Assembly (NCBI RefSeq): GCF_003597395.2
Contig: NC_133770.1
Location: 96,082,129-96,146,128 of the forward strand
DNA: 64,000 nt
Reading direction: 5' to 3'
Origin: Chelonoidis abingdonii
Taxonomy: Eukaryota; Chordata; Testudines; Testudinidae
Below are positions 34,970 to 45,805 of this stretch, piece after piece. A model generated the notes under the pieces. It had not been told where the DNA came from and made no database searches. It saw only the letters and a program-made list of their open reading frames with translations. Numbering within the stretch: the stretch's first letter is position 1; every line of letters starts with the position of its first letter. The position numbers were made by a program, and so were the translations under genes.

Positions 34970-35113
34970 CTTGCGATCTTTTCTCGGAAATGCCTGTTTT
35001 CACCCAAGAGCTTCTGGTTTTCTTCAACAAGTTTGGTAACCATTTTACTTAGGTATTTCTTCTCAGTTTTTAGCCTCTCAGTGACTAGTATCAGGTCTGA
35101 AATCATTCTGCTC
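34970..35113 (-). CDS. internal exon, coiled-coil gene (longest)
   Basis: On the minus strand the acceptor atatttttgtag and the donor GCAAG|gtaaaa bound 144 nt. It opens with one base completing a codon and ends in phase 2. It reads SRMISDLILVTERLKTEKKY, then LSKMVTKLVEENQKLLGENR and HFREKIA. This is strongly coiled-coil: heptads with L, I, V and M at a/d positions and abundant K/E/Q/N. The phase agrees with the exon at 36978 upstream (AT + G = Met) and with 34252 downstream. A Met codon near its start means it might instead be the first coding exon. I do not recognise the family. Confidence 0.72.
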
Positions 35114-35504
35114 CTACAAAAATATTTGCACGTCACAATCTGTTGATCTAAACTAAACGCTAGGTCATGAGCTGACTCCTAGAGAGTTGGAACAAGACAT
35201 GTGGATGAACCATATAACTGCCGTTTGAAAACTCTTCATGCCCGACAGGCCTCACAACAGGCACTTTCTTTTGTGCTTAGGAGCAGCTCCTTCTCAATCT
35301 TGGGAAAACCACTCCAGATATCAAATTCTAGCAAAGATGTAGCACATTAAATGTTATGACAATGACTGTAATGTGTTTGCACAAAGTCCTTTGGTAGTTT
35401 TCTTTTAAATTACAAAAAATAATTTATTTTTACCTATAGTACCATAATCTCTGAACAACGTCTCCCACGTTAATGAATTGATTTAATCTTCCCTAATGAA
35501 GTAT

Positions 35505-35640
35505 TATTATCCCCATTTTACGGATGGGGCACTAAGGCTCAGAAAGGTCTAAGTGACTTGATATAGTCACATAGGAAGTCCAGGACAGAGTCAAAAACAG
35601 AACCGAGAACTTCTGAGTCCCAGTTCTCTGCCATAACCTA
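35505..35640 (+). repeat. MIR-type old SINE
   Basis: 'CCCATTTTACGGATGGGGCA', then CTAAGGCTCAGAAAGG and 'CTAAGTGACTTGATATAGTC', followed by GAGTCCCAGTTCTCTGCC. The MIR core order is clear. Confidence 0.78.
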
Positions 35641-35756
35641 AGAATATCTATCTTTTCAGTTGTTTATGGCTGTCTAGAAGGAGCTGTGGTACTTAAGTTA
35701 TCACCCACTGTTCATAGAGGACCTTTCTTAGCTGAGCCTCAGTAGTACTTCTTGGG

Positions 35757-36440
35757 GTTATAGCAGGGTGGATCCCTGCTCCTGCCCTGAAGGGCTTAAA
35801 ACAGCCCAGGAGATGGCTGTGGCTGGGGCAAGAAGCCTGGGCTGATTGGGGAAAGTAGGCTTAGCTGTGGCCATGCTCCAATCAGGCCCAGCTGGCTGGC
35901 CCCTATAAGACACTGTGAGCCAGAAGCCCAAAAGAGTCTCTCTCTAGCTATAGAGGGAGGAGGGCCTGGCTGTAGGGAGCTAGACACAAGGTACCTGAGT
36001 GAAGCAGGGCTGGGGAAAGGCAGAGGAGCTGGGGAGATCTAGCCCCAGGCTGTGGCCTAGCATTGGGCTAATAGGTACTGGGGGTTGCAGAGGGCAGCCC
36101 AGGGGTAGGCCAAGGCAGCACGTCCAAACCCAACCTTGCCAGTGATGAGTAGGCTGATACTGCAGTTTGCCCTAGGGCGTGGGGCTAGACAATGACTGGC
36201 AGTAGCCATATATTGAGGCAAGGTGGGGATAGTGGGTGGGGGTTCCCCAGGGAGGGGAGACCCTCAGACTGAGAGGGGTTACTGCTGGGGGGGCAGCACC
36301 CCATGTAAAAGGGCACTGGGGTCCAGGGAGGGACACAGGGACCAGAGGACAGACAGATCACCGGCCTGCCGAGGGCGCTCCAGAGTTGGAAGGAGCTAAT
36401 TCCCAGGAGTCACAAGCAGGAGGCGTCGCAGGGGTGAGTC
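35757..36440 (+). mobile_element. LTR of the same family as 54172-54881
   Basis: Matches the minus-strand LTR at 54172-54881 along its length: GGCTTAAAACAGCCCAGGAG, 'GGCTGTGGCTGGGGCAAG', 'GGGCTGATTGGGGAAAGTAG', TATA-like CCTATAAGACACTG, 'GACTGGCAGTAGCC', 'GGGACACAGGGACCAG', 'ACCGGCCTGCCGAGGGCGCT'. Terminal TG and CA are eroded and no duplication is readable. No gag lies beside it, so it is probably a solo LTR. The 82-aa frame at 36236 is LTR sequence. Confidence 0.78.
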
Positions 36441-36977
36441 CACACGTCTTCAGGGTCTTTCTTGATTCTTCCGTACTGCTCTGAACGTGGACAAGATTTC
36501 CAGGAAAAAGAATGTATTCAGGGAAATCTTGGAGTGGTTTCCTAGGGGCATTTTTAAAACCTGTATGAGCTGCAAAAAGGTATGGTCTCCACCTCCAATA
36601 TTCATTGCAAGTATTGTCAGATATGAACTGATAAAAGGATGAGTAAGGTGACAGAATGTGGCCAATCGACGCTTTGAACTCTGCTTCTGCCTGACCAAGC
36701 TAAAGGGTGGTTATCTTGGGCTGGTGGTTGGTTGACACTTGGTTACACAATCCAAACAAACAAAGGGGAACATACCCTCTCCTCTCCCCTTAGGATGAAT
36801 ATTAAACTTACAGTTAATTATCAGGCTTTACTAATAATGAAATCTATTTTAAAAAGACATTGAGATCACTGCTTGTGACACAAATTTGAAGTGGACGGTG
36901 ATTTTCAGTTAAAGTTACAAAATCAGATTTTAAAAATGTTACTCGAACCTTAAGGTCTTTTTTGTACCACACCTTAC

Positions 36978-37037
36978 ATTTGGGCTATAAAATTAAAAGC
37001 CTGTGGATTCAAGATATACTCAGAGTACACAGAATGG
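36978..37037 (-). CDS. probable internal exon, coiled-coil gene
   Basis: On the minus strand the acceptor catatgatttttcccacag and the donor AAAT|gtaaggtg bound a 60-nt segment open in only one frame. It opens and closes in phase 2, so its last two bases plus the first base of the next exon give Met. It reads HSVYSEYILNPQAFNFIAQ. The acceptor is excellent and the phase fit to 34970 exact. The peptide is less coiled-coil-like than the others, and short open segments arise by chance, so support is moderate. The exon upstream was not found; it should end in phase 2. Confidence 0.45.
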
Positions 37038-38570
37038 CTGTGGGAAAAATCATATGAAGAAGGGAATTGTAAAGCTGCTCAGAGTCTGTGGTTATTGCTT
37101 GACATATGTATTATGTGAAATAAGGCTGTGACTGCATGTAACTTGAGGTCTCTGCTTATTCTGTAGCGCTGAGACAAAAACAGCTGTCAAATACAAGTCT
37201 AGCTGCATCTCTAGCCCCACTCTGCATGTATCTCTGCATGTATCTCTCTCTCCAGGCTTTAGGCCTGTAGCCTTCACCCCCCTAGGGCACAATCTCATTA
37301 TTTTCCCACTCTCAGACCAAGGCCCTAGGCTACCGTCTCCTGCATATCAACCATGACTGCTCAGTAGCCCCCACTGGATTTGGCTGCCCTGCAAATTTTC
37401 CATTTGGGAGCAATGACCAGTCTGAACTGTGACATAAATTAGCTTTTTCCAAACAAAATATAATTTAATCTCAACGGAAGGAACACAGCATAACAAGAGC
37501 AAAGAGGTATTAATTCAATGAACATGCATAACCACATGCATAAGTGCCGCACCCAAAACTTAGTACGCCCAGTTTATGTAGATACCCCACTTCTGGATCT
37601 GTAAGAGACAGTCTGTACTCCTGTAGCCTGTGCTTCCCTCTCTCATCCCTGCTCTTCAAGGCCTGCTCTTTTTAACCTCTTTAAAGTTCTGTGTCTGCCC
37701 TTGTCTCCTGAACCTAGCCAAACCAGTTTTGGTACTCCATCCCGGGAAGTCAGGAAAAGACTTCACAACAGTTAGTCTCAGTATTGTCTCTTATGTATTG
37801 GTAAATGGGAGGCTACCAGACGTGTTTGTCTGCCTTCTTGTTTATCACCATATAACATTATGAACTAATATGTGCGTCCTCCACAACATCACGCCTCTAA
37901 GGATCATTCTCAGACATGTGCTCCCGCTAACCCCTGCACCAAGCAAAAGGGAACATAGAAAGATAATAAGGGAGGAATCATTGTGATAAGAGAAATTTAC
38001 CAACAGCAGCGCACTCCCCCTCACACAGAAGAGTAAAGGTCATGAGATCCTTTCTACACAAGGCTATAGTTACGTTACATCTACCACAGGTGCCACTTAG
38101 CTCCTAGTGCACTGACCTTGTTTGTGAGGTGGCATGAGATCATCATTTCTTAATTAAGATCAGTAAGCAGGGGATAGCTCATATTTTGCCTTAATCTTCC
38201 TCCTTTAAGGCTCAGCCTTGCTCCCACTGAAGACAATACTTTCCGGCCCACTTCAGTGGGAAAAGAGCAGCAAAGACAAGCGTTAGCTTTTCTGGGGAGA
38301 TGCTCAAATAGTGCTCTCAACAGTAATCACAGACAGGCCCACTACCTCTGCAGTCAGCAGCTCACTCTACAATCAATATATGGGGACAGAGTAAAAACCA
38401 GACTCTGCTCCTCTGTAGTGAGGGTGTAAGCCTGCTTCTCAGTAGAGAAGAGGTTCAGGGTTCTTTTGGATCCACACGGACTCACTGGTAGTACCCTTCA
38501 CTAACTAGGGCTGGCCAGGAAGGAGGATGCAACTATCCCTCTATACTGTGGTGTCTGCATGGTACATTCA
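37038..38570. other. no gene recognised
   Basis: Mixed DNA with a decayed SINE-like palindromic motif near 38215-38280 (CTCCCACTGAAGAC...CTTCAGTGGGA). No CpG island that could mark a promoter is visible. Confidence 0.35.
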
Positions 38571-38574
38571 TACT

Positions 38575-38770
38575 TTGTTGCCTCCAGACTAGATTACCTG
38601 CTTACTTAAGAAATTCTCCCCTGGAGAATCTCATAAGCTAAAAATAATGCAGAATGCAGCTAGCGGTTGCCTGAGAAAGGTGCATAACTGTGAACCCATA
38701 GTATCTGCGCTGATTTCCTGTTTCCTTTTGGTTGTAGAGGTGAGTGATTATCTTTAACACTTCTGAATAG
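38575..38770 (+). mobile_element. L2 LINE fragment
   Basis: Contains 'CTAAAAATAATGCAGAATGC', then AGCTAGCGGTTGCCTG and 'TGATTTCCTGTTTCC'. The order matches the end of L2 ORF2, as seen also at 44930-46900 and 61340-61800. Decayed. Confidence 0.6.
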
Positions 38771-38802
38771 TCTGGCAACCAGCTATCTGAGAGGCCAGTT
38801 CT

Positions 38803-39217
38803 CATAAGCGCTGACTTCCCCTATGCACGGTGAGTGCTCGACCTGCCCCTGTCCCACCTCTTCCTGAGCCTGCACTGCCCTCACGTCACCCCCATTCCAC
38901 CTCTTCCCCAAAGTCCTCGCCTCCTTGCCCCCATTCCATCCCCTCTCCTAAGTCCTCACCCCTTCTCCACCTCCTCCCCTGAGCGCACTGCATCCCTGCT
39001 CCTCCACCTCCCTCCGGGAAAGTCCTAAGCGCCGCCAAACAGCTGTTAGACGGCAGGGGGAGGTGGGGGCTGGAACCACTGGGAGGAGGGGGAATGTGGT
39101 GCGCTTGGGAGGGGGGAGGAGGTAGGGGGAGCTTGGCTGCTGGTGGGTGCTGAGCACCCACTAACTTTTCCCTGGGGTGCTCCAGCCCTGGAGTACCCAT
39201 AGAATCAGTGCCTAAGG
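38803..39217. mobile_element. 415-bp hAT-type element with 8-bp duplication
   Basis: Starts CATAAGCGCTGACTTCC and ends GAATCAGTGCCTAAGG, inverted with few mismatches. Flanks CCAGTTCT (38795-38802) and GCAGTTCT (39218-39225) are an 8-bp duplication with one mismatch. The interior is C-rich and carries GGTGGGTGCTGAGCACCCAC near the right end. Frames of 64-104 aa are proline-rich artefacts. Confidence 0.88.
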
Positions 39218-39295
39218 GCAGTTCTCAAATTATCCTTCTACAAGGCAGTTGAAATAAGTGCAGAGGATCAGACTTGGTTCTCTCAGGCTTTGTTT

Positions 39296-39580
39296 ACACT
39301 AGCACTTTTGTCAGTAAACTTTTGTCGGTCTGGGGAGTGAAAAAAACACACCCCTGACTGACATAAGTTTCACCAACAAAAGCACTGGTGTGGATTGCTC
39401 TATGTCAGTGGGAGACACTCTCTTGCCAGCATAGCTGCTGCCGCTCATTGGGGGTGATTTAATTAGCCTGCAGGAGAGCTCTCACCAGCTGGAATAAAGC
39501 GGCTACATGGGAGACGTTACAGGAGCACCGCTGCAGCGGTGCAGCTGTGCCGCTCTAAGGTCCATAGTGTAGACAAAGCC
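39296..39580. mobile_element. 285-bp Harbinger-like MITE, TCA duplication
   Basis: Termini GGCTTTGTTTACACTAG and CATAGTGTAGACAAAGCC are inverted repeats. The 3-bp TCA lies on both sides (39293-39295 and 39581-39583). A 3-bp target and GGCTTTGTCTACAC ends are typical for PIF/Harbinger. No transposase frame. Confidence 0.85.
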
Positions 39581-39788
39581 TCAGGTGCAGGACCCTGGCT
39601 TTGATGGGTCAACAGAAGTTGAATCTACCAGGCTCCAAAGCAAGGTGTAAAGCTCATTTATTTTGTTTGGTTCTCTGTGTTTCAGTTTCAGTTTCATTTG
39701 AATCTATCAGTCCTAACAGATGTGCTTGAAGGCAATAGTCATGGCTGCAGTAGTTTTAATTATATTTCTGCTTCTCATTGTGAGTGAT

Positions 39789-40670
39789 TGTGACAGACTT
39801 CCCCGGGGTGCAACCTGGCACTGGGGTACTGCTGAGTCCTCTATCTCACCGCCCTGGGCTCCCTTACTCACTGTGATGCTGTGACAAGCTGCAGACCTCT
39901 TCTGGTCCTGCACTCACACAAACATTTACACAGGCTACAGTTATATGAATGCCTTTGCCAGTCACTCAACAGCAGACAGCTACGACCCTAGAGCTGTACT
40001 GGTCTTCCCCTGGTCAAAACTTCTGACCAGTGTATGTTTATTATCCAGTCCGTCCCTCCCTCAATGTGGAGAGGACAATGTACCAGTTTTTGTCCCCAAG
40101 CGCTTGGAGATAAACACACTGTTTTAGGTAAAAACATTTAAAACAGATTTATTAACTACAACAAGATAGATTTTAAGTAATTTGTAAGTGATAAATGTGC
40201 AGATCAAAGTAGATTACCTAAGAAACAAAACAAAATGCAATCTAAATTCTATGAACTAGGATCTAAATCAAGCAGTGTCTCACCCTGTTACAGAGCACAA
40301 ACAGTCCACTAATCTTCCATACACAGTCTGTGACTGAGCAGCTGGAGCTGACGTTATTTCCACTAGTCCATGAATGTACTTATATATGCCTCGGGTTTAT
40401 TTTCAGTTGAAGAATGTACACTTTTTTGACCTATCATGTAGTCCACCCTTGTGATTCCTTTGCTCTACATTTTTAGGGGTTCTGCTCCTTGCCAGACTTT
40501 GGTAATTCCAGTAGTACTGTGCCATGATTTTCATTTGAAGATACAAAATCTGACTGTAACAAGAGAACTAACCAATTTATGCCTAGAATAATTAGCACAT
40601 ATTTTATATATGTTAAGAATAAGAATCCATTCTTATAAAATCTTGGCTTTAATGACACTCCAAAACACTA
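39789..40670. repeat. LTR-like interspersed repeat
   Basis: Starts TGTGACAGACTTCCCCGGGG and continues with a long AT-rich section containing 'CAGATTTATTAACTACAACA' and GAACTAGGATCTAAATC, resembling turtle LTR sequences. The right end is uncertain. A similar style of sequence ('AAGTTTATTAACACAG') occurs at 62876-63720. No gag/pol. Assignment is by pattern only. Confidence 0.45.
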
Positions 40671-40859
40671 GAGAATCTAAATGAAGGCCCATTTAAAGAG
40701 TATATATCCCTGTACAAATACAGTATGTATCTGATACTGAAGGGGGAAATAATATCTACACAAGACTAAATGTTTCTGGCTCTGCACTCACTCCCATGGA
40801 GCTCCAAAGGTAGAGGAGAGGCCATGACAGTCCCGATCCCACACAAAAGGGATATTAGA

Positions 40860-41711
40860 CATAGGAGTCACCTACCATCTACTCTTCCAGATGGAAGCCA
40901 TACCTGGACTATAAAGGGGCAAGAGAAGCTACAGTGACATACGTGGCAGCAACAAAAGGGTCTGTTGGACTCTCGAGGGAGTCACCCCCCTTCCTTTTGT
41001 CAGTTTGGGACTGCAATGAGGTAATGCTCACCTGACTCTGAAGAGGGTGGGGCAGGGGGAGCCAAGAGGGAAGAAAGAACATGATAAAAGGGAGACATTT
41101 GCCATTCTCTTCCTCTCTCTTCCACCTGCATCTACAGACACCACACCAAGTGACTCTCAAAGGGGAGAGCCTGGCTGAAGAGCAACCAGACAGCCTGTAG
41201 TGAGAAGCATCTAAGTTTGTAATGGCACTGAAAGTTTTAAGACCAGTTTAGAATGCATTTTGTTTTTATTTCATTTGATCAAATCTGACTTGTTATGCTT
41301 TGACTTATAATCACTTAAACTATATCTTTATAGTTAATACATCTGTTTGTTTATTCTACCTGAAGCAGTGTGTTTGGTTTGAAGCATGTCAAAGACTCTC
41401 CTTGGGATAACAAGCCTGATACATATCAATTTCTTTGTTAAATTGACGAACTCATATAAACTTGCAGCATCCAGTGGGCATAACTGGACACTGCAAGATG
41501 GCGGTTTTAGGGTTGTGTCTGGGACTGGACATATTGCCTAGTGTCATTTGGTTGCACAATCCAAGGAGCAGCTTACATGCAAGAGGCTATGTGTGAACAG
41601 CCCAGGAGTGAGGTTTCTCACAGCAGAGCAGGGTAAGGCTGGCTCCCAGAGTCGAGGATTGGAGTGACCTAGCAGATCATTGGTCCAGATAAAACCAAAG
41701 GGAAATGTCAC
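40860..41711 (+). repeat. LTR-like interspersed repeat
   Basis: Has an upstream GACTATAAAGGGGCAAGAG (TATA-like), a C/T-rich leader and an AT-rich stretch near 41270-41350. It ends about GGAAATGTCACA, where another LTR-like repeat begins. The layout is U3-R-U5-like, but neither end duplication was confirmed. Confidence 0.42.
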
Positions 41712-41719
41712 ACCTTGAA

Positions 41720-42509
41720 AAAACCTTACTGAATTAAGTTTAAGATCTTTGGAGCCAATTGTATTAATTTCAAAGTTCCCATATTATTGTGCGCCTGGAT
41801 GATCAAAGAACTATACTGAACAATGTGCCGGACAAGAATGTTTTTGGGACAATATGTGTGAAGTGGATTACCTGGGAATATCTAGGAGAAGATTAGTATG
41901 AATCCCTCTCTCCCCCACTCAATACACTGATATGCAAAAACCCAGCTGCAGGAAGCTACATGCTGAGGAAGGGACTATTGTCTAATGATTACCTGTTCTT
42001 GACCTCTTAACAACAAAGGCCCAAGCTGTAAAAAGGAAAGATTAGCCTATGCCCAGGTATGCTTGTTCTGAGACGAAGTTGTTATGAACTTGTAACCATG
42101 GAAAAACCCCTTGGTGAGGTTTGAAGAATTGACTCCTACCAAAGTGTCTGCTGGAACTAGGGTGTGTGTGTGTAATCTCTGGTGAGCTGATTAGCCTGTG
42201 TGTAGGTTCTTTGATTGGTTTTAATAGGTTTTCAGTGTAATGCTTTCCCTTAAGAATAAATCTGCTTGCTTAGAAAGAACTGTGGGCAATTACGTTGCTC
42301 ATAAGCCTTTGGAGAGAAAGCAAAGCACAGATGCAAAGCTGTTTAGGCAGTCTGGTTTGCTAGGGATATCACAGGGAACTGGGAAAAATCCCAGTCAGAA
42401 AGGAGAGAGACATGGGTCTCTGCCCAAGAGAGATGACACCTGAAAAGCTGGGAGCCTTGAGTGGATGCCCTTGCTAGACAATGGAGGGGGAATACACATT
42501 CAGTTGCCC
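41720..42509 (+). repeat. LTR-like interspersed repeat
   Basis: Includes AAGAATAAATCTGCTTGCTT near 42251 (polyadenylation-type) followed by a U5-like section, and ends CCTGAACTATGACA. Immediately left is another LTR-like repeat. The internal GTGTGTGTGTGT is a short microsatellite. Ends approximate. Confidence 0.42.
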
Positions 42510-42714
42510 TGAACTATGACAGCTATGATTTGAGATATTTTCCATTACACAGGCACCGTCAGATTCTTCCCCCCGCTTCCTCGCCATCGCTGTCTTCATA
42601 GAGTAGGCAGGGTGGAAGGGCAGCATAATGGGACAAAGGACAATGGAGAGGGCACTGGGCTGGCACAATTTAAAATAAAATGTAACTGACAAGATGCTTT
42701 ATTGATCTGTGTCT

Positions 42715-42860
42715 ATCTGAAATTTGCCTGTTTAGAATGTGAGCTGTTCAGGAGAGTGACTGTCTGTGACGAGGTGTATGTGCAGTGCCTGGTCCCATGG
42801 GGCCCAGATCCTGGTGGCAGACCTCTAGGCACCACTGTAATACTAATATTACTAATAAAG
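42715..42860 (+). repeat. old LINE tail (L2/L3/CR1-related)
   Basis: 'AGAATGTGAGCTGTTCAGG', then CAGTGCCTGGTCCCATGGGG and 'CTCTAGGCACCACTGTAATA', with CTAATATTACTAATAAAG at the end. The same order as 31649-31775. Confidence 0.65.
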
Positions 42861-43668
42861 AGAAAAAATAATAGCTTGTATTAAATAAATATAATTATAC
42901 TGAATGTTAAATATGGTCCATAACTAAATCTGGATCTGAAAAAATGGGTTACCGTGGCCTTTCCTTCTTGCCCATTACCTGGACAATCATCACCAGAGTT
43001 TGGCACAGATAATATGGGAAAGCCTCAAGCTCATGCTGCCTTCTCCCAGGCAGATATAAGTGGCGTAGAACTCCAACTTTGTCAAAAGGCTTTTAGGCCT
43101 TTCCTTTTTATTTCTTCACTCTCCTACTATTTAGCAAGTTAGAGAATTTAATTCAGCTGTCCAGCTTTGAAATGAACACTAGGAGACAGAATAAATGTCA
43201 TATATTTAACCAAAACTTTCCCATTTCCTGATTTTTGAGTGCTTAACTCTGCTACCTCAGTGTTGCACTGCCATACACCTTATACCTTTAAATTATGCTT
43301 ACCTTGTCTAATTCTTGTTCAGCTTATCCCCTTTCTCTCCTGGCTACACACACAAACCTGTTTCTACCATCTTTCTTTGGGATGTCAGATATAGTCTACA
43401 GCTTTCCACAATGTATTGGACTCCTTCCAATGAAAGAAAATTGACTGAGTGCATACATTTTTTTGGCACACTTGCAGTATGCTTATAGAACAGTTATTCC
43501 TTCTCACATTGCCCGCAATCAGTTGGTAGAGCTGGTGGAGTTGATATACTCTATGGCCTGGGTGGGTCATCTAAACAATGTATGGAGCAGTGTTTGAGTG
43601 TTATATGCTACACCTGTCATCTGAGCATAGCATTAGAATAACTAAAATGTATGATCTCTTCAGGTTAC

Positions 43669-44280
43669 TGTGGCAAATTGCCAGTACTGTTCTGCTGGGT
43701 CTCGCGCTTTCTCTTCTCTGGGGTAGGTTCAGGGCGCTATTGCTTGCCTCTGAACCAGTTCTTAATCACTCCCCTAGTGTCCTTGGAGGAGGGGAGTGGA
43801 GAGGGAGGGACCTGGGCCCGCCCTCTACTCCAGGTCCCAACCCAGGGGCCCTGGGGTTGTGGTGAACCACTTGACTAGCGGTTTCTTCCCCTGGGTTACT
43901 TCCCTCTCATACCCATCAGCTTGTGAAGGGCTTCTCGCCTCTCTTCTATACAAGCCTGGTGCCCCTTACCTAGGGTTTCTGTTGGGCTTCCCAATCCACC
44001 GCAGCACTCCTCCAAACCTTCTATTTCTCTCTGGACAAACTCTTCTCTTCTGCAATCTGCACTCTGCTCCAATCCAACCTTTCTCCTTCAACTACCACCC
44101 CCTGTCTGACTGAAGCAGGGGTTTATATCCCATGACTGGAGTCAGGTGCTCTAACTGGAGTCAGGTGCTCTAATTGGCCACAGCTGTTCTAGTTAATCTA
44201 AAGCAAACCTTCCTCCCTTGGCAGGGAATAAGGCCCCCTGCTAACACTCTTATGCTGCCCTCTGGCCATGCTGTATCACA
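43669..44280 (+). mobile_element. solo LTR, copy 2, with perfect 5-bp duplication
   Basis: TGTGGCAAATTGCC...GCTGTATCACA, nearly identical to 21648-22277. GTTAC lies on both sides (43664-43668 and 44281-44285), a perfect 5-bp duplication that proves the ends. Two tandem 19-bp units near 44135-44172, against three in copy 1, account for the length difference of 18 bp. A TATA-like GTTTATATCCC lies before the units. No internal region, hence solo. Confidence 0.92.
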
Positions 44281-45438
44281 GTTACCAAAAGAGTTTGTAC
44301 TGCCTATGAGAAGCAGTTCACTCATTTCAGCACTGCTCTGTGCCCTTCATTATTAATTTGGAGGAGATTTTGAACTTGAAGTTTGATTGTTTATTGGACT
44401 GGTTTATAGTTTATCAGATTATAACATTTAAGTCTTCAATTTCTGTTACTTGCTCATACAGCTAGCCAATGCCTGGATCTTGTTTTTAGTAGATACTGTT
44501 TATTTAAAAAGTTCTATTCTGTTGTCCAGCTCATTATTTGAATTCATTAATTATTCCTTGTTTTAAGCTAAACTCAGCAACCATGACAACCACTTGCCTG
44601 AATCTGAGCATTATGAATAAGGATATTTTTACGTCAGCCTTGGATAAATCTTTTCATCTGAGCCCCAACACCTGAGGATATTGACTGTTTGCTTAGGGCT
44701 AACATGTGCTGAGGGAGAGGTCATCTCCTACTAACTGCTGAGCAACTTACAAGGGAATGAACCAACAAAGTTGGTTCAACTGCGGAAAACTTTTTTGAAT
44801 CAAGCAAACTTGAATCAGTTATGTTTCCAGCTTGCCTTACAAAAGCAAGCCACCCAAAGTTAGATCTGAAGAGCTGCTAGAATAGTCTAAATCCCTGACG
44901 CCCACAGTTAACTCTAAGCTGCCCACCTTCCCACACCGACCAACCATATCAGCATGGTTCACCAAGAAACAACGTCAGAAGAACCACTCAGGCAGAAAAT
45001 AGAATGTAAGTGGTATAACATCTGCTCCAAATCTAGCCTTCAGCATGAAGATTTCTTGTAGGACACCACCAGCACAGCTACAAAACCACACCACATAGTC
45101 AACTAGCTGCATTATTCAAACAGCAGACCCAAGCATCAGCTGCTGCAAGGAACTCTCGTTATATTCTGCAGAAGAGATCAAACAGCTGCATGAGGAACTC
45201 AGTGAGGCAGAATACTCAGAACCAGACTGGATGCCTGTAGCTGTTCTCTGCTCCACCACTGCAATGGAGTTTATCCCATTCATGCACATCGGAGACTTGA
45301 GAAACATTTGTTCCTTCGGTGTTTCTTCTGGCTGGCGTAGGCTAGCAAAGAGCAACTGTGTTGTCTGCTAATAGAAATTATCAACAACGTCCTCAGAAAA
45401 GTAAACCTGCAGCCTTTTCAAAAAACAACAACACTTAC

Positions 45439-45514
45439 CCCCAATTATCTGGTTAGAGTCAAAATTTGATACATAAACATTCTCTAAATTATCACCCTGT
45501 CTCTCATCTGCCAT
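45439..45514 (-). CDS. weak candidate 5' coding exon
   Basis: On the minus strand, ATG in a fair context (ggaATGg) opens MADERQGDNLENVYVSNFDS and NQIIG, followed by a good donor GGGG|gtaagtg, ending in phase 1. The orientation suits the coiled-coil gene, but the next known exon (36978) needs phase 2, so at least one more exon would be required. The right part of the segment may overlap the start of a CR1 fragment. Probably chance. Confidence 0.15.
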
Positions 45515-45519
45515 TCCTA

Positions 45520-45805
45520 GCAGAATTCCAGAGAAGTGGTCTGAACTCAATACAGTGAAATTCAATAAAGACAACTGCAAGTATTGTACTTCAGAAGGAA
45601 AAAATCACAGAAATCACACAAATACACGGGGGGAATAACTGGCTAGGCAGCAGTACTGGAGAACAGGATCTGGGGGCTATAGCAGATCACAGACTGAATA
45701 TGAGTCAACAGTGTGATACTGCTGGGGAAAAGGCAAATTAAAGCTGCCTCAGGACAGGGGGCTAGACTAGATAACCTCCCTTGTAGCCCTACATTTCTAT
45801 GATTC
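45520..45805 (+). mobile_element. CR1 LINE 3' fragment inside L2
   Basis: Starts GAGAAGTGGTCTGAACTCAA, continues 'AAATTCAATAAAGACAACTG' and 'GGATCTGGGGGCTATAGC', then jumps by deletion to the 3' end GGGGGCTAGACTAGATAACC and 'TTTCTATGATTCT'. L2 flanks both sides, so CR1 is the later insertion. Confidence 0.82.

Noticed and set aside
36810..36850. minus-strand donor TAACT|gtaagttt with an acceptor 33 bases upstream
   Set aside because: Every frame contains a stop near the donor.
37990..38060. minus-strand open segment before GTTG|gtaaat
   Set aside because: Ends in phase 1, incompatible with the exon at 36978, and the acceptor is poor.
42510..42600. minus-strand ATG with MARKRGEESDG and several CpGs, possible first exon
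   Set aside because: No convincing donor follows, no CpG island surrounds it, and it borders an LTR-like repeat and an old LINE tail.
43300..43400. strong minus-strand donor GACAAG|gtaagcat at 43308
   Set aside because: All three frames upstream hit stops within a few codons of any plausible acceptor. Could at most be a non-coding 5' exon, with no other support.
45116..45355. 79-aa minus frame
   Set aside because: It is antisense to a decayed L2 ORF2 stretch on the plus strand, which explains the openness.
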